DNA of 55,561 bases from Flavobacteriaceae bacterium (GCA_021647985.1 JAKITQ010000020.1:1-55561); one strand, 5' to 3'; shown: positions 17,092 to 26,691, counted from the first letter of the stretch. The notes: a model not told the origin generated them from the letters alone. Program-made: numbers and translations.

Positions 17092-18267
17092 ATGAATCGA
17101 ATTATTATTATCCTTATTTTATTTTATTCAGTATCCTTTTTTGGTCAAGAAAATAACAATGATTTTTATATGACCAAAGGAAAAGGATTTGAGTTTCATA
17201 TGTTAAATGATTCCTATTTATTACAAATCGACTTTAGAGGCCAGTTTAGAAGTGTATTTTCTTCTGATCAATTTTCTGAATTAGGTGGTGATTTCTTCGA
17301 TCAAAATACAACATTTGGAATCAATAGAGGTAGGATTAAAATGGGAGGATATGCCTACAAGCCGTATTTTAAATTTTATTTAGAGCAAGATATTGTTGGA
17401 GGCAACTTACTTGATTTTAGATTTATGATTGAAAAGTATTCGTTTTTAAAATTAAGAGTAGGGCAATGGAAATCACGTTATTCACGCGAAAGAATTATTT
17501 CATCAGGAAAACAAGAGGCTGTAGATAGATCAATTGTAAACGCTGTGTTTACGATTGACAGGCAACAGGGAGTTTCATTATACGGAAACTTAAAAGGAAA
17601 AAAAGCTACTAGTTTTAATTATTGGGTATCCATATTCTCAGGTACTGGCAGAGGTGGTACTCCTAATGATAATAATACTTTTATGTATATGGGTCGGTTG
17701 CAATGGAATCCAAATGGAGAAGTTATGAAGTTTTCAGGATCTGATTTAAAAAATCGTCAAAAATTTATTTCCTCTATTGCAATTGCTGCTGTTACAAATG
17801 TAAGCAGATATACCCGGTTCTCATCAAGAGGAGGAGGGCAATTACCCGGTTTTGAAGACGGTGTAGATGGGCAATATAAAATTGATCAATTGATGTTTGA
17901 AACAGCTTTTAAATACAAAGGTTTTTCTTGGGAACAAGAGCTGCATTATAAAGGCATTGATGATACCGTTAACAATAATGAAACGGTTTTGATAGGAAAC
18001 TACATCCAATTGGGATATTTTTTACACAATAGTTTCTCAAAAATTCCCAAAAAATTAGAACTTTTTGCAAGGCATGCATTCTATAATCCGGATATAAATA
18101 TATCAGATAATGATAATTTTGAATATACTGTTGGTTTTAATTGGTTTTTTAGAGGTCATAAAAATAAATTGACATTGGATTATTCCTATCTAACAACAAA
18201 TAAAATAGGAAGCCCATATACCGAAGAGAATAGAATACGGTTACAATGGGATATTTCTATATTTTAG
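17092..18267 (+). CDS. OprP/OprO-type porin
   Basis: 391 residues with a short signal peptide (MNRIIIILILFYSVSFFGQ). The body is a 16-strand-type porin: ALD-like alternation, the FGINRGRIKMGGYAYKPYFKFYLEQD strand pair, and LRVGQWKSRYSRERIISSG, a basic stretch typical of anion-selective family members. The last strand ends with Phe (RLQWDISIF), the usual outer-membrane assembly signal. Phosphate selectivity is the family description and is not shown here. It lies 169 bases after gldA with a possible TATTTTCG box about 20 bases upstream. Confidence 0.8.
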   Translation: MNRIIIILILFYSVSFFGQENNNDFYMTKGKGFEFHMLNDSYLLQIDFRGQFRSVFSSDQFSELGGDFFDQNTTFGINRGRIKMGGYAYKPYFKFYLEQDIVGGNLLDFRFMIEKYSFLKLRVGQWKSRYSRERIISSGKQEAVDRSIVNAVFTIDRQQGVSLYGNLKGKKATSFNYWVSIFSGTGRGGTPNDNNTFMYMGRLQWNPNGEVMKFSGSDLKNRQKFISSIAIAAVTNVSRYTRFSSRGGGQLPGFEDGVDGQYKIDQLMFETAFKYKGFSWEQELHYKGIDDTVNNNETVLIGNYIQLGYFLHNSFSKIPKKLELFARHAFYNPDINISDNDNFEYTVGFNWFFRGHKNKLTLDYSYLTTNKIGSPYTEENRIRLQWDISIF

Positions 18268-18285
18268 GGTGTAAGGAGTAAATAG

Positions 18286-18293
18286 TATCTTTG
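18286..18293 (+). promoter_or_regulatory. -7 box of kdsA
   Basis: TATCTTTG matches TAnnTTTG exactly and ends 15 bases before the ATG at 18309. A TTG in-frame upstream (18291) lies within this box, so it cannot be the start codon. No clear -33 TTG is seen. Confidence 0.5.
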
Positions 18294-18308
18294 CCAAAAT
18301 TTTTTACA

Positions 18309-19127
18309 ATGGACTTAAATAAAATTTCTAGGTTAAAATATTTAGATAGTAATAATTTCTTTTTACTTGCTGGCCCTTGCGCAATTGAAAGTGAAGATAT
18401 GGCGATGCAAATTGCCGAAAAATGTGTTGAGATTACAAATAAGTTAGAAATTCCATTTATTTTTAAAGGCAGTTTTAAGAAAGCCAATAGGTCTAGAATT
18501 GACAGTTTTACTGGAATTGGAGATAAGAAAGCATTAAAAATCCTTGAAAAAGTAGGAAAAACATTTGATATTCCAACCGTCACAGATATTCATGAAATAT
18601 CTGACGCTTTGAAAGCAGCAGAACATGTTGATATTTTACAAATACCTGCTTTTTTAGTACGTCAAACCGATTTAGTAGTTGCCGCGGCTAAAACTGGTAA
18701 AGTTGTAAACCTCAAAAAGGGGCAATTTATGAGCCCTGAAGCAATGCAACACGCAGTAAAAAAAGTCCACGATAGTGGTAACCAGCAAGCCATGATTACA
18801 GATAGAGGAACTATGTTTGGTTATCAAGATATGGTAGTTGATTTTAGGGGAATTCCGGTTATGCAGAACTATGCACCTACGGTTTTAGATATTACGCATT
18901 CTTTACAGCAACCAAATCAGGCTAGTGGCGTTACTGGAGGTAAACCAGAATTGATTGAAACGATTGCAAAAGCAGGAATTGCTGTAGGTGTTGATGGTCT
19001 ATTTTTAGAAACTCATTTTGATCCCAGTACTGCCAAATCTGATGGTGCCAATATGTTAAAATTAGAATATTTAGAAGATTTGTTGAGTAAATTAGTACGA
19101 ATCAGGCAAACGATAAATCAATTCTAA
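18309..19127 (+). CDS. kdsA: 3-deoxy-8-phosphooctulonate synthase
   Basis: 272 residues. Condenses PEP with arabinose-5-phosphate to make Kdo-8-phosphate for lipid A-core synthesis. Marks are LLAGPCAIESEDMAMQIAE, FIFKGSFKKANRSR, LQIPAFLVRQTDL, VVNLKKGQFMSPEAM, DRGTMFGYQDMVVDFR and ETHFDPSTAKSDGAN. I chose ATG 18309 because the only upstream start (TTG 18291) is inside the promoter box. The end overlaps the convergent methyltransferase gene by 4 bases. Confidence 0.95.
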   Translation: MDLNKISRLKYLDSNNFFLLAGPCAIESEDMAMQIAEKCVEITNKLEIPFIFKGSFKKANRSRIDSFTGIGDKKALKILEKVGKTFDIPTVTDIHEISDALKAAEHVDILQIPAFLVRQTDLVVAAAKTGKVVNLKKGQFMSPEAMQHAVKKVHDSGNQQAMITDRGTMFGYQDMVVDFRGIPVMQNYAPTVLDITHSLQQPNQASGVTGGKPELIETIAKAGIAVGVDGLFLETHFDPSTAKSDGANMLKLEYLEDLLSKLVRIRQTINQF

Positions 19128-19846
19128 CGTTTAAATTCACTTAATAAAATTGCAGTTGCCATAGCAACATTTAGGCTTTCTGTATTTTGTGTTTCTCCAA
19201 ATTGTGGTATCGTTATTTTGTTTGTAACCCATTTTAAAACGTTGTCACTTATACCATTCGCTTCATTGCCCAAAACTAAAACGGCCTGTTTAGGTAAAGG
19301 AGATTTATAAACATTTGTTCCGTTTAATAATGCGCCAAATACTGGTCTGCTTTCTTTTTTAAAAAAAATTGATAAATCACAGTAATGCATAGAAACGCGT
19401 GATAAGGATCCCATACTTGCTTGAACTACCTTAGGGTTGTAACAATCAACTGTATTTTTTGAACAAACTATTTGATCAATACCAAACCAGTCGCATAGGC
19501 GAATGATTGTTCCTAAATTTCCAGGGTCGTTAATTTCATCTAAAACTAAAGTCAATCCAGAATTTATTTGATCTTTTATTTCAGGAATTTCAAAAATTGC
19601 TATAATTTGATTGGGGGAAGAAAAACCACTTATATGATTTAGTTCTTTATTTGAAATTAATTGCATATTATCAACTGAAAATTTATTGATATAATCCGTA
19701 GTGTAAAACAATTTATACAAATTAAATTTTGAATCAAGAAGTTCTTCAACAACTTTAATTCCTTCCGCCAGAAATAAATTATGTTTGGTTCTGCTTTTTT
19801 TTTTCTTTAAATCAGTTATTAATTTAATTTGATTTTTGCTTAACAT
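19124..19846 (-). CDS. TrmH/SpoU-family RNA 2'-O-methyltransferase
   Basis: 240 residues. An N-terminal substrate-recognition domain (NLFLAEGIKVVEELL) is followed by a knotted SPOUT domain with the three motifs: LDEINDPGNLGTIIRLCDWFG, LVLGNEANGIS and IPQFGETQNTESLNVAMATAILL. It methylates ribose in rRNA or tRNA; the target is not readable. It is divergent from tamL and convergent with kdsA. Confidence 0.9.
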   Translation of the reverse strand: MLSKNQIKLITDLKKKKSRTKHNLFLAEGIKVVEELLDSKFNLYKLFYTTDYINKFSVDNMQLISNKELNHISGFSSPNQIIAIFEIPEIKDQINSGLTLVLDEINDPGNLGTIIRLCDWFGIDQIVCSKNTVDCYNPKVVQASMGSLSRVSMHYCDLSIFFKKESRPVFGALLNGTNVYKSPLPKQAVLVLGNEANGISDNVLKWVTNKITIPQFGETQNTESLNVAMATAILLSEFKR

Positions 19847-19865
19847 TTAAATAGTGTTACTTTTG
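19836..19865 (+). promoter_or_regulatory. Promoter of tamL
   Basis: TTG (19836-19838), exactly 19 bases, TACTTTTG (19858-19865), a full consensus match. The predicted transcript starts around 19872, only about 17 bases before the proposed TTG start codon. Confidence 0.65.
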
Positions 19866-19888
19866 AAATATATTTAAAATATTGCTTT

Positions 19889-22411
19889 TTGCCACATTAT
19901 TTCACAAAAATACTATTCTTTATGTTAATACTAACGTATTTAACGTCATGTAATAGTATTAAATATGTGCAGGAGAATGAAAATCTTCTAAAGAAAAACA
20001 CAGTTTATATAAATGATAAAAAAGAAAGAAAAGGCGATTTTGATAAATTTTTAATCCAAAAACCCAATCAAAATGCTTTAGGAATTCCTTTGTCTTTATA
20101 TTTTTATAACTTAGGTAATCCTGATTTTGAAAAATCCTATGAAGAATGGGTAGCAAATAATGCAAAAAAACACAATTCATATAAACGCATTTTTTCACAA
20201 AAACAAACAAAAGTAATATACAATACAAATCAAGGGTTTAACAATTGGTTTATTAGCAAAGGGCAATCACCAATTATTTATGAGCCTTCAAAGGCAAAAA
20301 AATCGACTAAATATCTTACTAATTATTATCATTCAAAAGGTTTTTTTGACGCTGAAATAACATTTGATTCAAAACAATTAAAAGAAAAGGAAATAGGTAT
20401 TGATTATAAGATAACTACCAATAAACAATATTATATTGATTCGATTTCTACAGAAATCGAATCACCGGTTTTAGATTCAATTTACAAATTACATCAAGAT
20501 ATGTCAATTATAAAAAAAGGAAAGGCATTTGTTTTTGATGATTTTGATCAGGAAGAGAATCGTTTAATCACTTTATTTAGAAACTCGGGTATTTATTATT
20601 TTACCAGAAATAGTATGGGTTTTTGGACAGATTCAATTAAAGGTGACTACAATAAAGATGTTTTGATTAAAATACCAGATAGAATTTTAATGGTAAATGA
20701 TAGTGTTAAAAAATCTTCATATAAAGTCCGAAATATTACAAGCGTAAATATTATTACTGATTTTAGTATCAAGAACCGAGGCTTAAAGTATAAAGACTCG
20801 ATAAAATACAATGGTTATAATTTTTATAGTTATGGAAAAATGAAAGTTAAACCAAAGCATTTGGTAAACGCCATATTTATTAAGCCTAATAATTATTTTA
20901 AAGAGGCGGAAAGAAGTTTGACTCGAAATCACATACGTAAATTAAACACATTTACGTCGTCAGTTGATATTAATTATACTGAAAACTATGATGAATCATT
21001 AGATGTAGATATTTATCTAACACCTTTAAAAAAGTTTGCACTTACGTTTGATTTAGATGCAACCACATCTAATATTAAACCTTTTGGTATTTTAGGTAAA
21101 ACATCTCTTTTGGGAAGAAATATCTTTAATGGGTCAGAAACACTCGAACTGTCATTTCAAGGGGCGTTTCTCAATGTTTCTAATGATGCTTCAAATAGTT
21201 CTAAATTTTTCAACGCATGGGAAATGATTTCTTCGGCTTCATTAAAATTTCCTCGAATCTTGTTTCCAATAAATACAAGTTCAATTATTCCGAAACATAT
21301 GATACCCAAAACCAACATGAATATGAGTGTTAGTTTTCAAAAAAATATTGGTTTAGATAGGCAAACAATTACTGGAGGTATGGGCTATACTTGGAAAAGT
21401 TCTAAGGCTACTGGGCACAGATTTGATTTGATAAATTTACAATACATTAAAAACCAAAACACCAATAATTATTTTTTTATATATGATTCAGAGTATCAAA
21501 AATTAAATAACATATATATTGATATTACTGGAAATGAACTACCCGAAAACAAGGTTGAAAACTATAATGCAATAAATAATGAAATGGTAAATTTTTTAGC
21601 AGATAGTGATAATCAAGATAATTACCCTGAAGACTATGATACGGTTTCTGACGTAAGTGAACGTCAAGATATTTTAACTGAAGATGTAATGGTGCCAGTT
21701 TTTTCATACTCCTTTGTTTATAATTCAAGAAAAAATGTAAACGATAATAATTTTTCTTATTTCACAACGAGGTTTGTTTCGGCAGGTTTAATATCAACTG
21801 CAATAGCAACAAATGAAAATATTCTTGGTCAAAAATTAATGTTTGGTTTACCCATTGCTCAGTATTTTAAAATAGAATTTGAATATAAAAAATATTGGGA
21901 ACTAAGAAAAGATAACATATTAATTTTTAGAACTTTTGTAGGTGCTGCAATTCCTTATGGAAATTCGACAAATATTCCATTTAGTAGAAGTTATAGTGCA
22001 GGTGGTAGCAATGAAATAAGAGCATGGAGAACATTTGATTTAGGACCTGGAGCTCAGTTGAACACTTTAGAATTTAATGTTGCCACATTTAAATTGGTTA
22101 GTAACTTAGAATATAGATTTAGGTTAACATCAAAAATACACAGTGCTTTGTTTATTGATGCGGGGAATATTTGGGATATCACCGATTCGAATTTATATGA
22201 GGATGCCGCCAAATTAATTAATTTTAGTTCCTTAAAAAACACAGCTATAGGTTCTGGTATTGGTATAAGGTATGATTTCGGATTTTTAGTTTTTCGTTTT
22301 GATGTTGGTTTTAAAACATACGAACCTTACTTACCAATAAATAATAAATGGTTTGTTAATTATAATTTTGGAAATGCAGTTTATAATATAGGTATTAATT
22401 ATCCTTTCTAA
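19889..22411 (+). CDS. tamL: Translocation and assembly module lipoprotein TamL (Omp85 family)
   Basis: 840 residues. The start is TTG at 19889: it gives MPHYFTKILFFMLILTYLTS followed by lipobox Cys 21, a proper lipoprotein signal. The first ATG (19922) would leave a signal with no basic start. POTRA-like segments occupy roughly residues 140-350 (YYHSKGFFDAEITFD). The 16-strand Omp85 barrel runs to the end and includes the conserved RSYSAGGSNEIRAWRTFDLGPG loop (near 690). Bacteroidota carry this lipidated TamA relative with TamB for outer-membrane assembly. It is divergent from the TrmH-type gene. Confidence 0.85.
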   Translation: MPHYFTKILFFMLILTYLTSCNSIKYVQENENLLKKNTVYINDKKERKGDFDKFLIQKPNQNALGIPLSLYFYNLGNPDFEKSYEEWVANNAKKHNSYKRIFSQKQTKVIYNTNQGFNNWFISKGQSPIIYEPSKAKKSTKYLTNYYHSKGFFDAEITFDSKQLKEKEIGIDYKITTNKQYYIDSISTEIESPVLDSIYKLHQDMSIIKKGKAFVFDDFDQEENRLITLFRNSGIYYFTRNSMGFWTDSIKGDYNKDVLIKIPDRILMVNDSVKKSSYKVRNITSVNIITDFSIKNRGLKYKDSIKYNGYNFYSYGKMKVKPKHLVNAIFIKPNNYFKEAERSLTRNHIRKLNTFTSSVDINYTENYDESLDVDIYLTPLKKFALTFDLDATTSNIKPFGILGKTSLLGRNIFNGSETLELSFQGAFLNVSNDASNSSKFFNAWEMISSASLKFPRILFPINTSSIIPKHMIPKTNMNMSVSFQKNIGLDRQTITGGMGYTWKSSKATGHRFDLINLQYIKNQNTNNYFFIYDSEYQKLNNIYIDITGNELPENKVENYNAINNEMVNFLADSDNQDNYPEDYDTVSDVSERQDILTEDVMVPVFSYSFVYNSRKNVNDNNFSYFTTRFVSAGLISTAIATNENILGQKLMFGLPIAQYFKIEFEYKKYWELRKDNILIFRTFVGAAIPYGNSTNIPFSRSYSAGGSNEIRAWRTFDLGPGAQLNTLEFNVATFKLVSNLEYRFRLTSKIHSALFIDAGNIWDITDSNLYEDAAKLINFSSLKNTAIGSGIGIRYDFGFLVFRFDVGFKTYEPYLPINNKWFVNYNFGNAVYNIGINYPF

Positions 22412-22425
22412 TTCGTATTATTTCG

Positions 22426-22433
22426 TATTTTTG
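22426..22433 (+). promoter_or_regulatory. -7 box of the aldolase gene
   Basis: TATTTTTG, an exact TAnnTTTG match, 32 bases before the ATG at 22466 and just past the tamL stop. The -33 position shows only a TTT. Confidence 0.45.
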
Positions 22434-22465
22434 TCAATTAATTATATTCAAAAAAAAGAAACAAA

Positions 22466-23533
22466 ATGTCACAAAAAATCAAATCTGGTGTTGCTACAGG
22501 AGATATTGTTCAAGAAATATTTAAATTAGCTAAAGAAAAAAGTTTTGCTTTACCAGCTGCAAATGTAATTAGTTCAAGTACAATTAATGCTGTTTTAGAA
22601 ACGGCTAAAGAATTAAATGCACCTGTAATTATACAATTTTCTAATGGTGGGGCACAATTTAATGCAGGTAAGGGCTTGAGCAATGAAAACCAAGCCGCAG
22701 CTGTAGTTGGGGCTATTGCCGGCGCCAAGCATGTACATGTAATGGCTAAAGCTTATGATATACCAGTAATTCTTCATACAGACCACTGTGCAAAAAAATT
22801 ATTACCATGGATTGATGGATTATTAGATGCCGGGGAAGTGTTTTTTAAAGAAAACGGAATACCGTTGTTTAGTTCTCATATGATTGATTTATCGGAAGAA
22901 TCCTTAGAAGAAAACATTGCAATTTCTAAAAAATATTTAGAAAGAATGAGTAAAATGGGTATGACCCTCGAAATTGAACTAGGTATTACTGGTGGTGAAG
23001 AAGACGGTGTTGATAATTCAGACATTGATGTCTCAAAATTATATACCCAACCAGAAGAAGTAGCTTATGCCTATGAGGAGTTATTAAAAGTAAGTGATAA
23101 ATTTACAATTGCAGCATCTTTTGGTAATGTTCACGGTGTTTATAAGCCAGGGAACGTTAAGTTAACTCCAAAAATATTAGACAATTCTCAAAAATTCATT
23201 GAAGAAAAATACAAAACGGATACCAACCCTGTTGATTTTGTTTTCCATGGTGGTTCAGGTTCATCATTAGAAGAAATTAGAGAGGCTATAGGATATGGTA
23301 CAATTAAAATGAATATTGATACCGATCTTCAATATGCTTATATGGCTGGTATTAGAGACTATATGAATGATAAGAAAGAATATTTAAAAGGGCAAATAGG
23401 CAACCCAGAAGGAGACGATGTTCCTAATAAAAAATATTATGATCCAAGAAAATGGGTTAGAGAAGGTGAAAATACTTTTAAATCAAGATTAAAACAGGCA
23501 TTTGAAGACCTAAATAATATCAATACACTTTAA
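22466..23533 (+). CDS. fbaA: Class II fructose-bisphosphate aldolase
   Basis: 355 residues. Zinc-dependent cleavage of fructose-1,6-bisphosphate in glycolysis and the reverse in gluconeogenesis. Zinc ligands lie in HTDHCAKKLLPWIDGLL and in ASFGNVHGVYKPGNVKL and FVFHGGSGSS. The GITGGEEDGVDN loop marks class IIA. Length matches the E. coli type. It is followed at once by a 32-bp palindromic hairpin. Confidence 0.95.
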   Translation: MSQKIKSGVATGDIVQEIFKLAKEKSFALPAANVISSSTINAVLETAKELNAPVIIQFSNGGAQFNAGKGLSNENQAAAVVGAIAGAKHVHVMAKAYDIPVILHTDHCAKKLLPWIDGLLDAGEVFFKENGIPLFSSHMIDLSEESLEENIAISKKYLERMSKMGMTLEIELGITGGEEDGVDNSDIDVSKLYTQPEEVAYAYEELLKVSDKFTIAASFGNVHGVYKPGNVKLTPKILDNSQKFIEEKYKTDTNPVDFVFHGGSGSSLEEIREAIGYGTIKMNIDTDLQYAYMAGIRDYMNDKKEYLKGQIGNPEGDDVPNKKYYDPRKWVREGENTFKSRLKQAFEDLNNINTL

Positions 23534-23539
23534 TTTTTA

Positions 23540-23571
23540 TATAGAGAATCTATTTAAATAGATTCTCTATA
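23540..23571 (+). terminator. 32-bp perfect palindrome after fbaA
   Basis: TATAGAGAATCTATTT and its exact reverse complement abut at 23555/23556. It begins 7 bases past the aldolase stop. The following AATTTTTATA is only a moderate T tract, so it is a likely terminator or 3'-end stabiliser. Confidence 0.65.
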
Positions 23572-23651
23572 ATTTTTATATCTTGCCCAACTAATTTATT
23601 GTTAAAAAGAGGGTTGGATTTTTTTAGTTTGACTTCGTAAATGATGATTAT

Positions 23652-24512
23652 ATGAGTTCATGGTTTAAGAGAAAAAATAAAGGCATACAAACTCCTACGG
23701 AAGAGAAAAAAGATGTGCCCAAAGGTTTGTGGTATAAAACCCCAAGCGGAAAAGTAATTGACACCGATGATTTAAAAGCTAATTTATATGTAAGTCCGGA
23801 AGATGGTTATCACGTTAGAATTGGTAGTGCTGAGTATTTTGAAATTTTGTTTGATGACAATAAATTCAAAGAACTAAATGCCAAACTTACTTCTAAAGAT
23901 CCTTTAAAATTTACCGATACTAAAAAATATACCGACCGCTTAAAAGAGGCGTATAAAAAAACAAATTTAAAAGATGCAGTTCGTACTGCTGTTGGTAAAT
24001 CTTATGGAAAAGAATTGGTAATTGCAGCAATGGATTTTAGTTTTATAGGAGGGTCGATGGGTAGCGTTGTTGGTGAAAAAATTGCAAGAGCAATTGATTA
24101 TGCAATCAAACATAAAACACCTTTTTTAATGATTTCCAAATCAGGTGGTGCTCGTATGCAAGAGGCATCCTTATCATTGATGCAACTGGTAAAAACTTCA
24201 GCAAAATTGGCACAGTTCTCTGAGGCTAAGCTACCGTATATTTCATTATGTACTGATCCTACAACAGGAGGCACTACGGCATCGTATGCTATGTTAGGCG
24301 ATATAAATATTGCAGAACCGAATGCCTTAATCGCTTTTGCCGGACCAAGAGTTGTAAAAGATACAACAGGAAAAGATTTGCCTGAAGGTTTTCAACGATC
24401 TGAATTTTTGCTAGAACATGGTTTTTTAGATAAAATAATTGAACGTAAAAACTTAAAACAACAGGTTAATTTGTATATTGATTTAATTCAAAATATTCCA
24501 ATTCGAACTTAA
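23652..24512 (+). CDS. accD: Acetyl-CoA carboxylase carboxyltransferase subunit beta
   Basis: 286 residues. With AccA it transfers carboxyl from biotin to acetyl-CoA, giving malonyl-CoA for fatty-acid synthesis. The crotonase-type core is clear: [54 protein letters not shown] and [13 protein letters not shown]. The N-terminal domain aligns with the usual four-Cys zinc finger ([10 protein letters not shown]...[12 protein letters not shown]), but every Cys is replaced (Thr, Gly, Ser, Asp). The zinc ribbon is therefore metal-free or lost. Confidence 0.93.
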   Translation: MSSWFKRKNKGIQTPTEEKKDVPKGLWYKTPSGKVIDTDDLKANLYVSPEDGYHVRIGSAEYFEILFDDNKFKELNAKLTSKDPLKFTDTKKYTDRLKEAYKKTNLKDAVRTAVGKSYGKELVIAAMDFSFIGGSMGSVVGEKIARAIDYAIKHKTPFLMISKSGGARMQEASLSLMQLVKTSAKLAQFSEAKLPYISLCTDPTTGGTTASYAMLGDINIAEPNALIAFAGPRVVKDTTGKDLPEGFQRSEFLLEHGFLDKIIERKNLKQQVNLYIDLIQNIPIRT

Positions 24513-24556
24513 ATAAGCCAAAAAATAGTTTTGCAAAGGATTTAAATTGTTATATT

Positions 24557-24598
24557 AAAAAACTCCTTAAAGTATTAACTTTAAGGAGTTTTTTTTAT
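24557..24598 (+). terminator. Terminator of accD
   Basis: AAAACTCCTTAAAG and CTTTAAGGAGTTTT pair perfectly around a short TATTAA loop, followed by a run of T's. It lies 45 bases past the accD stop. Confidence 0.9.
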
Positions 24599-24624
24599 TT
24601 GTCAATATTTTTAGTTAAATTGTA

Positions 24625-24710
24625 TTAGGTGCTTCTTTTCTTTCTTCTTTTTAGAAATATTTCGTGTGCAACACCATCAATTTTTGCTATTGCAATATTA
24701 TAAAAATAGA
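24625..24710 (-). pseudogene. C-terminal remnant of a lipoprotein paralogous to 25694-26569
   Basis: On the minus strand the frame ending at TAA 24625 reads NIAIAKIDGVAHEIFLKRRR. This parallels the last residues of the lipoprotein at 25694-26569 (NLATATINGVEHEFNLKKRR). An in-frame stop lies a few codons upstream and no start is available, so only the tail survives. It is separated from its intact relative by the lipoprotein gene at 24834. Confidence 0.6.
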
Positions 24711-24833
24711 ATTAGTAACCTTTTTTTCAGAATTAATTAATAGTATTGATTTATTTTTACAAAAAAATACTAACTAATAATGATTTTTCCTTTGAGTAGC
24801 TATCGCAATTCGAGGAAATAAAAAAATTATTCA

Positions 24834-25574
24834 ATGAAAAAATTATTCTTAACCTTTTTAATAAGCACAATATTGGTTTCTTGTAAACAAGAAAAACAGC
24901 TTAATACTCAAGATATTATTAATAGTGCAATAGAAGTTTCGGGAGGAGCAAAGTTTGAAGTTTCTACAATTGCGTTTGATTTTAGAGATAAGCATTATGT
25001 AGCAAAACGCAATAACGGAATGTATCAATACGAGCGTCATTTTAAAGGTTCAACAGGAATAATTAAAGACGTATTGTCAAACGATGGATTTCAAAGATTT
25101 GTCAACGATGTTTTGATTAAAGTTGCAGATACCATGGCTCCAAAGTATTCAAGATCTGTAAATTCGGTGCATTATTTTTCTGTGTTGCCTTTTGGTTTAA
25201 ATGATGTAGCAGTTAATAAAAAGCTATTAAGCGAAGTTTTAATTAATGAAAAAGCTTACCATAAAATAAAAGTAACTTTTAATCAAGAAGGAGGAGGAGA
25301 TGATTTTGAAGACGTTTTTGTGTATTGGATAGCCAAAGAAGGTTATAAAGTAAATTATTTAGCTTACTCTTATTTAGAAGATAATGGTGAACTTGGTTTA
25401 CGATTTCGAGAAGCCTATAATGAACGATTTGTTAACGGAATTCGCTTTGTAGATTATAATAATTATAAGCCAAAAAATAAAGAAGCAGATTTGTTAGATT
25501 TAGATAATTTGTTTGAAAATGGCAAACTAAAACTATTATCTAAAATCGAAAATAAAAATGTTGTAGTGAAATAG
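24834..25574 (+). CDS. Lipoprotein (DUF6503-like)
   Basis: 246 residues. Lipoprotein signal MKKLFLTFLISTILVSC with Cys 17. The mature part starts KQEKQLNTQDIINSAIEVSGG and continues with alternating beta segments (FDFRDKHYVAKRNNGMYQY, YHKIKVTFNQEGGGDDFEDVFVYWI, LAYSYLEDNGELGLRFREA). It resembles a flavobacterial family I remember as DUF6503, in the LolA/LppX-like fold space; that is not certain. It is followed by a hairpin at 25651 shared with the convergent gene. Confidence 0.65.
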   Translation: MKKLFLTFLISTILVSCKQEKQLNTQDIINSAIEVSGGAKFEVSTIAFDFRDKHYVAKRNNGMYQYERHFKGSTGIIKDVLSNDGFQRFVNDVLIKVADTMAPKYSRSVNSVHYFSVLPFGLNDVAVNKKLLSEVLINEKAYHKIKVTFNQEGGGDDFEDVFVYWIAKEGYKVNYLAYSYLEDNGELGLRFREAYNERFVNGIRFVDYNNYKPKNKEADLLDLDNLFENGKLKLLSKIENKNVVVK

Positions 25575-25650
25575 TTTGAAGATAGAATGCAAAAGCCCGA
25601 AATTTTATTTTCTCCAGACAATATCCAGTAAAGTGTGTAAACTTAAAATC

Positions 25651-25682
25651 ATAGGGTTCAATTTTTCAGAGTTGGACCCTAT
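25651..25682. terminator. Bidirectional terminator-like hairpin
   Basis: ATAGGGTTC (25651-25659) and GGACCCTAT (25674-25682) form nine pairs with one G-T. It lies between two convergent lipoprotein genes; flanking T/A tracts are short. Confidence 0.5.
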
Positions 25683-25693
25683 TTTCAAAAACA

Positions 25694-26569
25694 TTAACCT
25701 TTTCTCCTCTTTTTTAAGTTAAATTCATGTTCAACTCCGTTTATTGTTGCAGTTGCTAAATTATCACATGCTCCATCTCCATAATTTAGTATAATTGTTT
25801 TGTTTTTCTTTTGAATTTCAACAATTCCGCTAACTAAAAAATGACAAGCCATCTTTCTTTTCAAAGCCACTATGATTTTGGAAGTTCTAACATTTCCATT
25901 TTTATTGGTAATCGTTCGAGAACCAGTTATTAAATATACATTATCACCCCAGTTTCCGTTTCTAACACCCTCTATCCATTCTCTTTTTTTCTCTGCTGCT
26001 ACAGATACAAATGAACCATCTTCCCAAATAATTTTTATATCTCGGTTTGTGGTTACTTCTGGATTGCCTTTATCGTTTACTCTTAATTTATATTTATGAA
26101 CTACGCCCTCCACTTTTTTATCATTATAATAAAAGTTGTCAAAAGTATAATCAAGTTGAGTTGATTTTTCTTTAAAATTAATACCAACAGAGATGATGAT
26201 TTTTCCACGAAGTATATTCCCATTTTTAGTAGAGCACCCATCACCAAAATCAAGTATTATATTTTTACCAGTTTCAGTAATACTCGTGGTTCGGATTACA
26301 CAATCTAATAAAAACGATTTTTTAGTATTAGATTTCGACAAATTAATCTTGTTAAAGTTTCCTGATGAAAAATCAATGGAGAGGTTATCAACCACATCAT
26401 CAATACCTTCGCTTACATCATCAATTTTAGCTTGTGTAACTGCAATTTCTAATGTTTTGTTTAGCGCATCATCGTCTAATGGTGAGTTTTGTTGTTCACA
26501 ACCAGTAAACAGTATACCAGTTAAAATCATTAGGCTTGAATAAAAAATAAATTCTTTAATTGTTTTCAT
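25694..26569 (-). CDS. Lipoprotein of unknown function
   Basis: 291 residues using the ATG at 26569, which gives MKTIKEFIFYSSLMILTGIL and lipobox LFTGC (Cys 24). A longer frame runs to 26677 but would bury the signal. The mature part has two similar halves: CVIRTTSITETGKNIILDFGDGC and CHFLVSGIVEIQKKNKTIILN YGDGAC, so it is probably a duplicated beta domain with paired Cys. It ends in a basic KKRRKG tail. A decayed paralogue tail is at 24625. I do not recognise a named family. Confidence 0.65.
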   Translation of the reverse strand: MKTIKEFIFYSSLMILTGILFTGCEQQNSPLDDDALNKTLEIAVTQAKIDDVSEGIDDVVDNLSIDFSSGNFNKINLSKSNTKKSFLLDCVIRTTSITETGKNIILDFGDGCSTKNGNILRGKIIISVGINFKEKSTQLDYTFDNFYYNDKKVEGVVHKYKLRVNDKGNPEVTTNRDIKIIWEDGSFVSVAAEKKREWIEGVRNGNWGDNVYLITGSRTITNKNGNVRTSKIIVALKRKMACHFLVSGIVEIQKKNKTIILNYGDGACDNLATATINGVEHEFNLKKRRKG

Positions 26570-26691
26570 TTTGACAATTGTTTTTAAATTCTGATTATAG
26601 CAATTTATTGTATATAGCTTTGACTTTTTAAAAGTACAAAGGTTTAAAAGTACTATAAAAAAAGCAATAATAAGCAAGGTGAGATAATTTA

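Noticed and set aside
18291-18308. TTG start for kdsA
   Set aside because: The TTG is part of a TAnnTTTG promoter box and would lie upstream of the transcript start.
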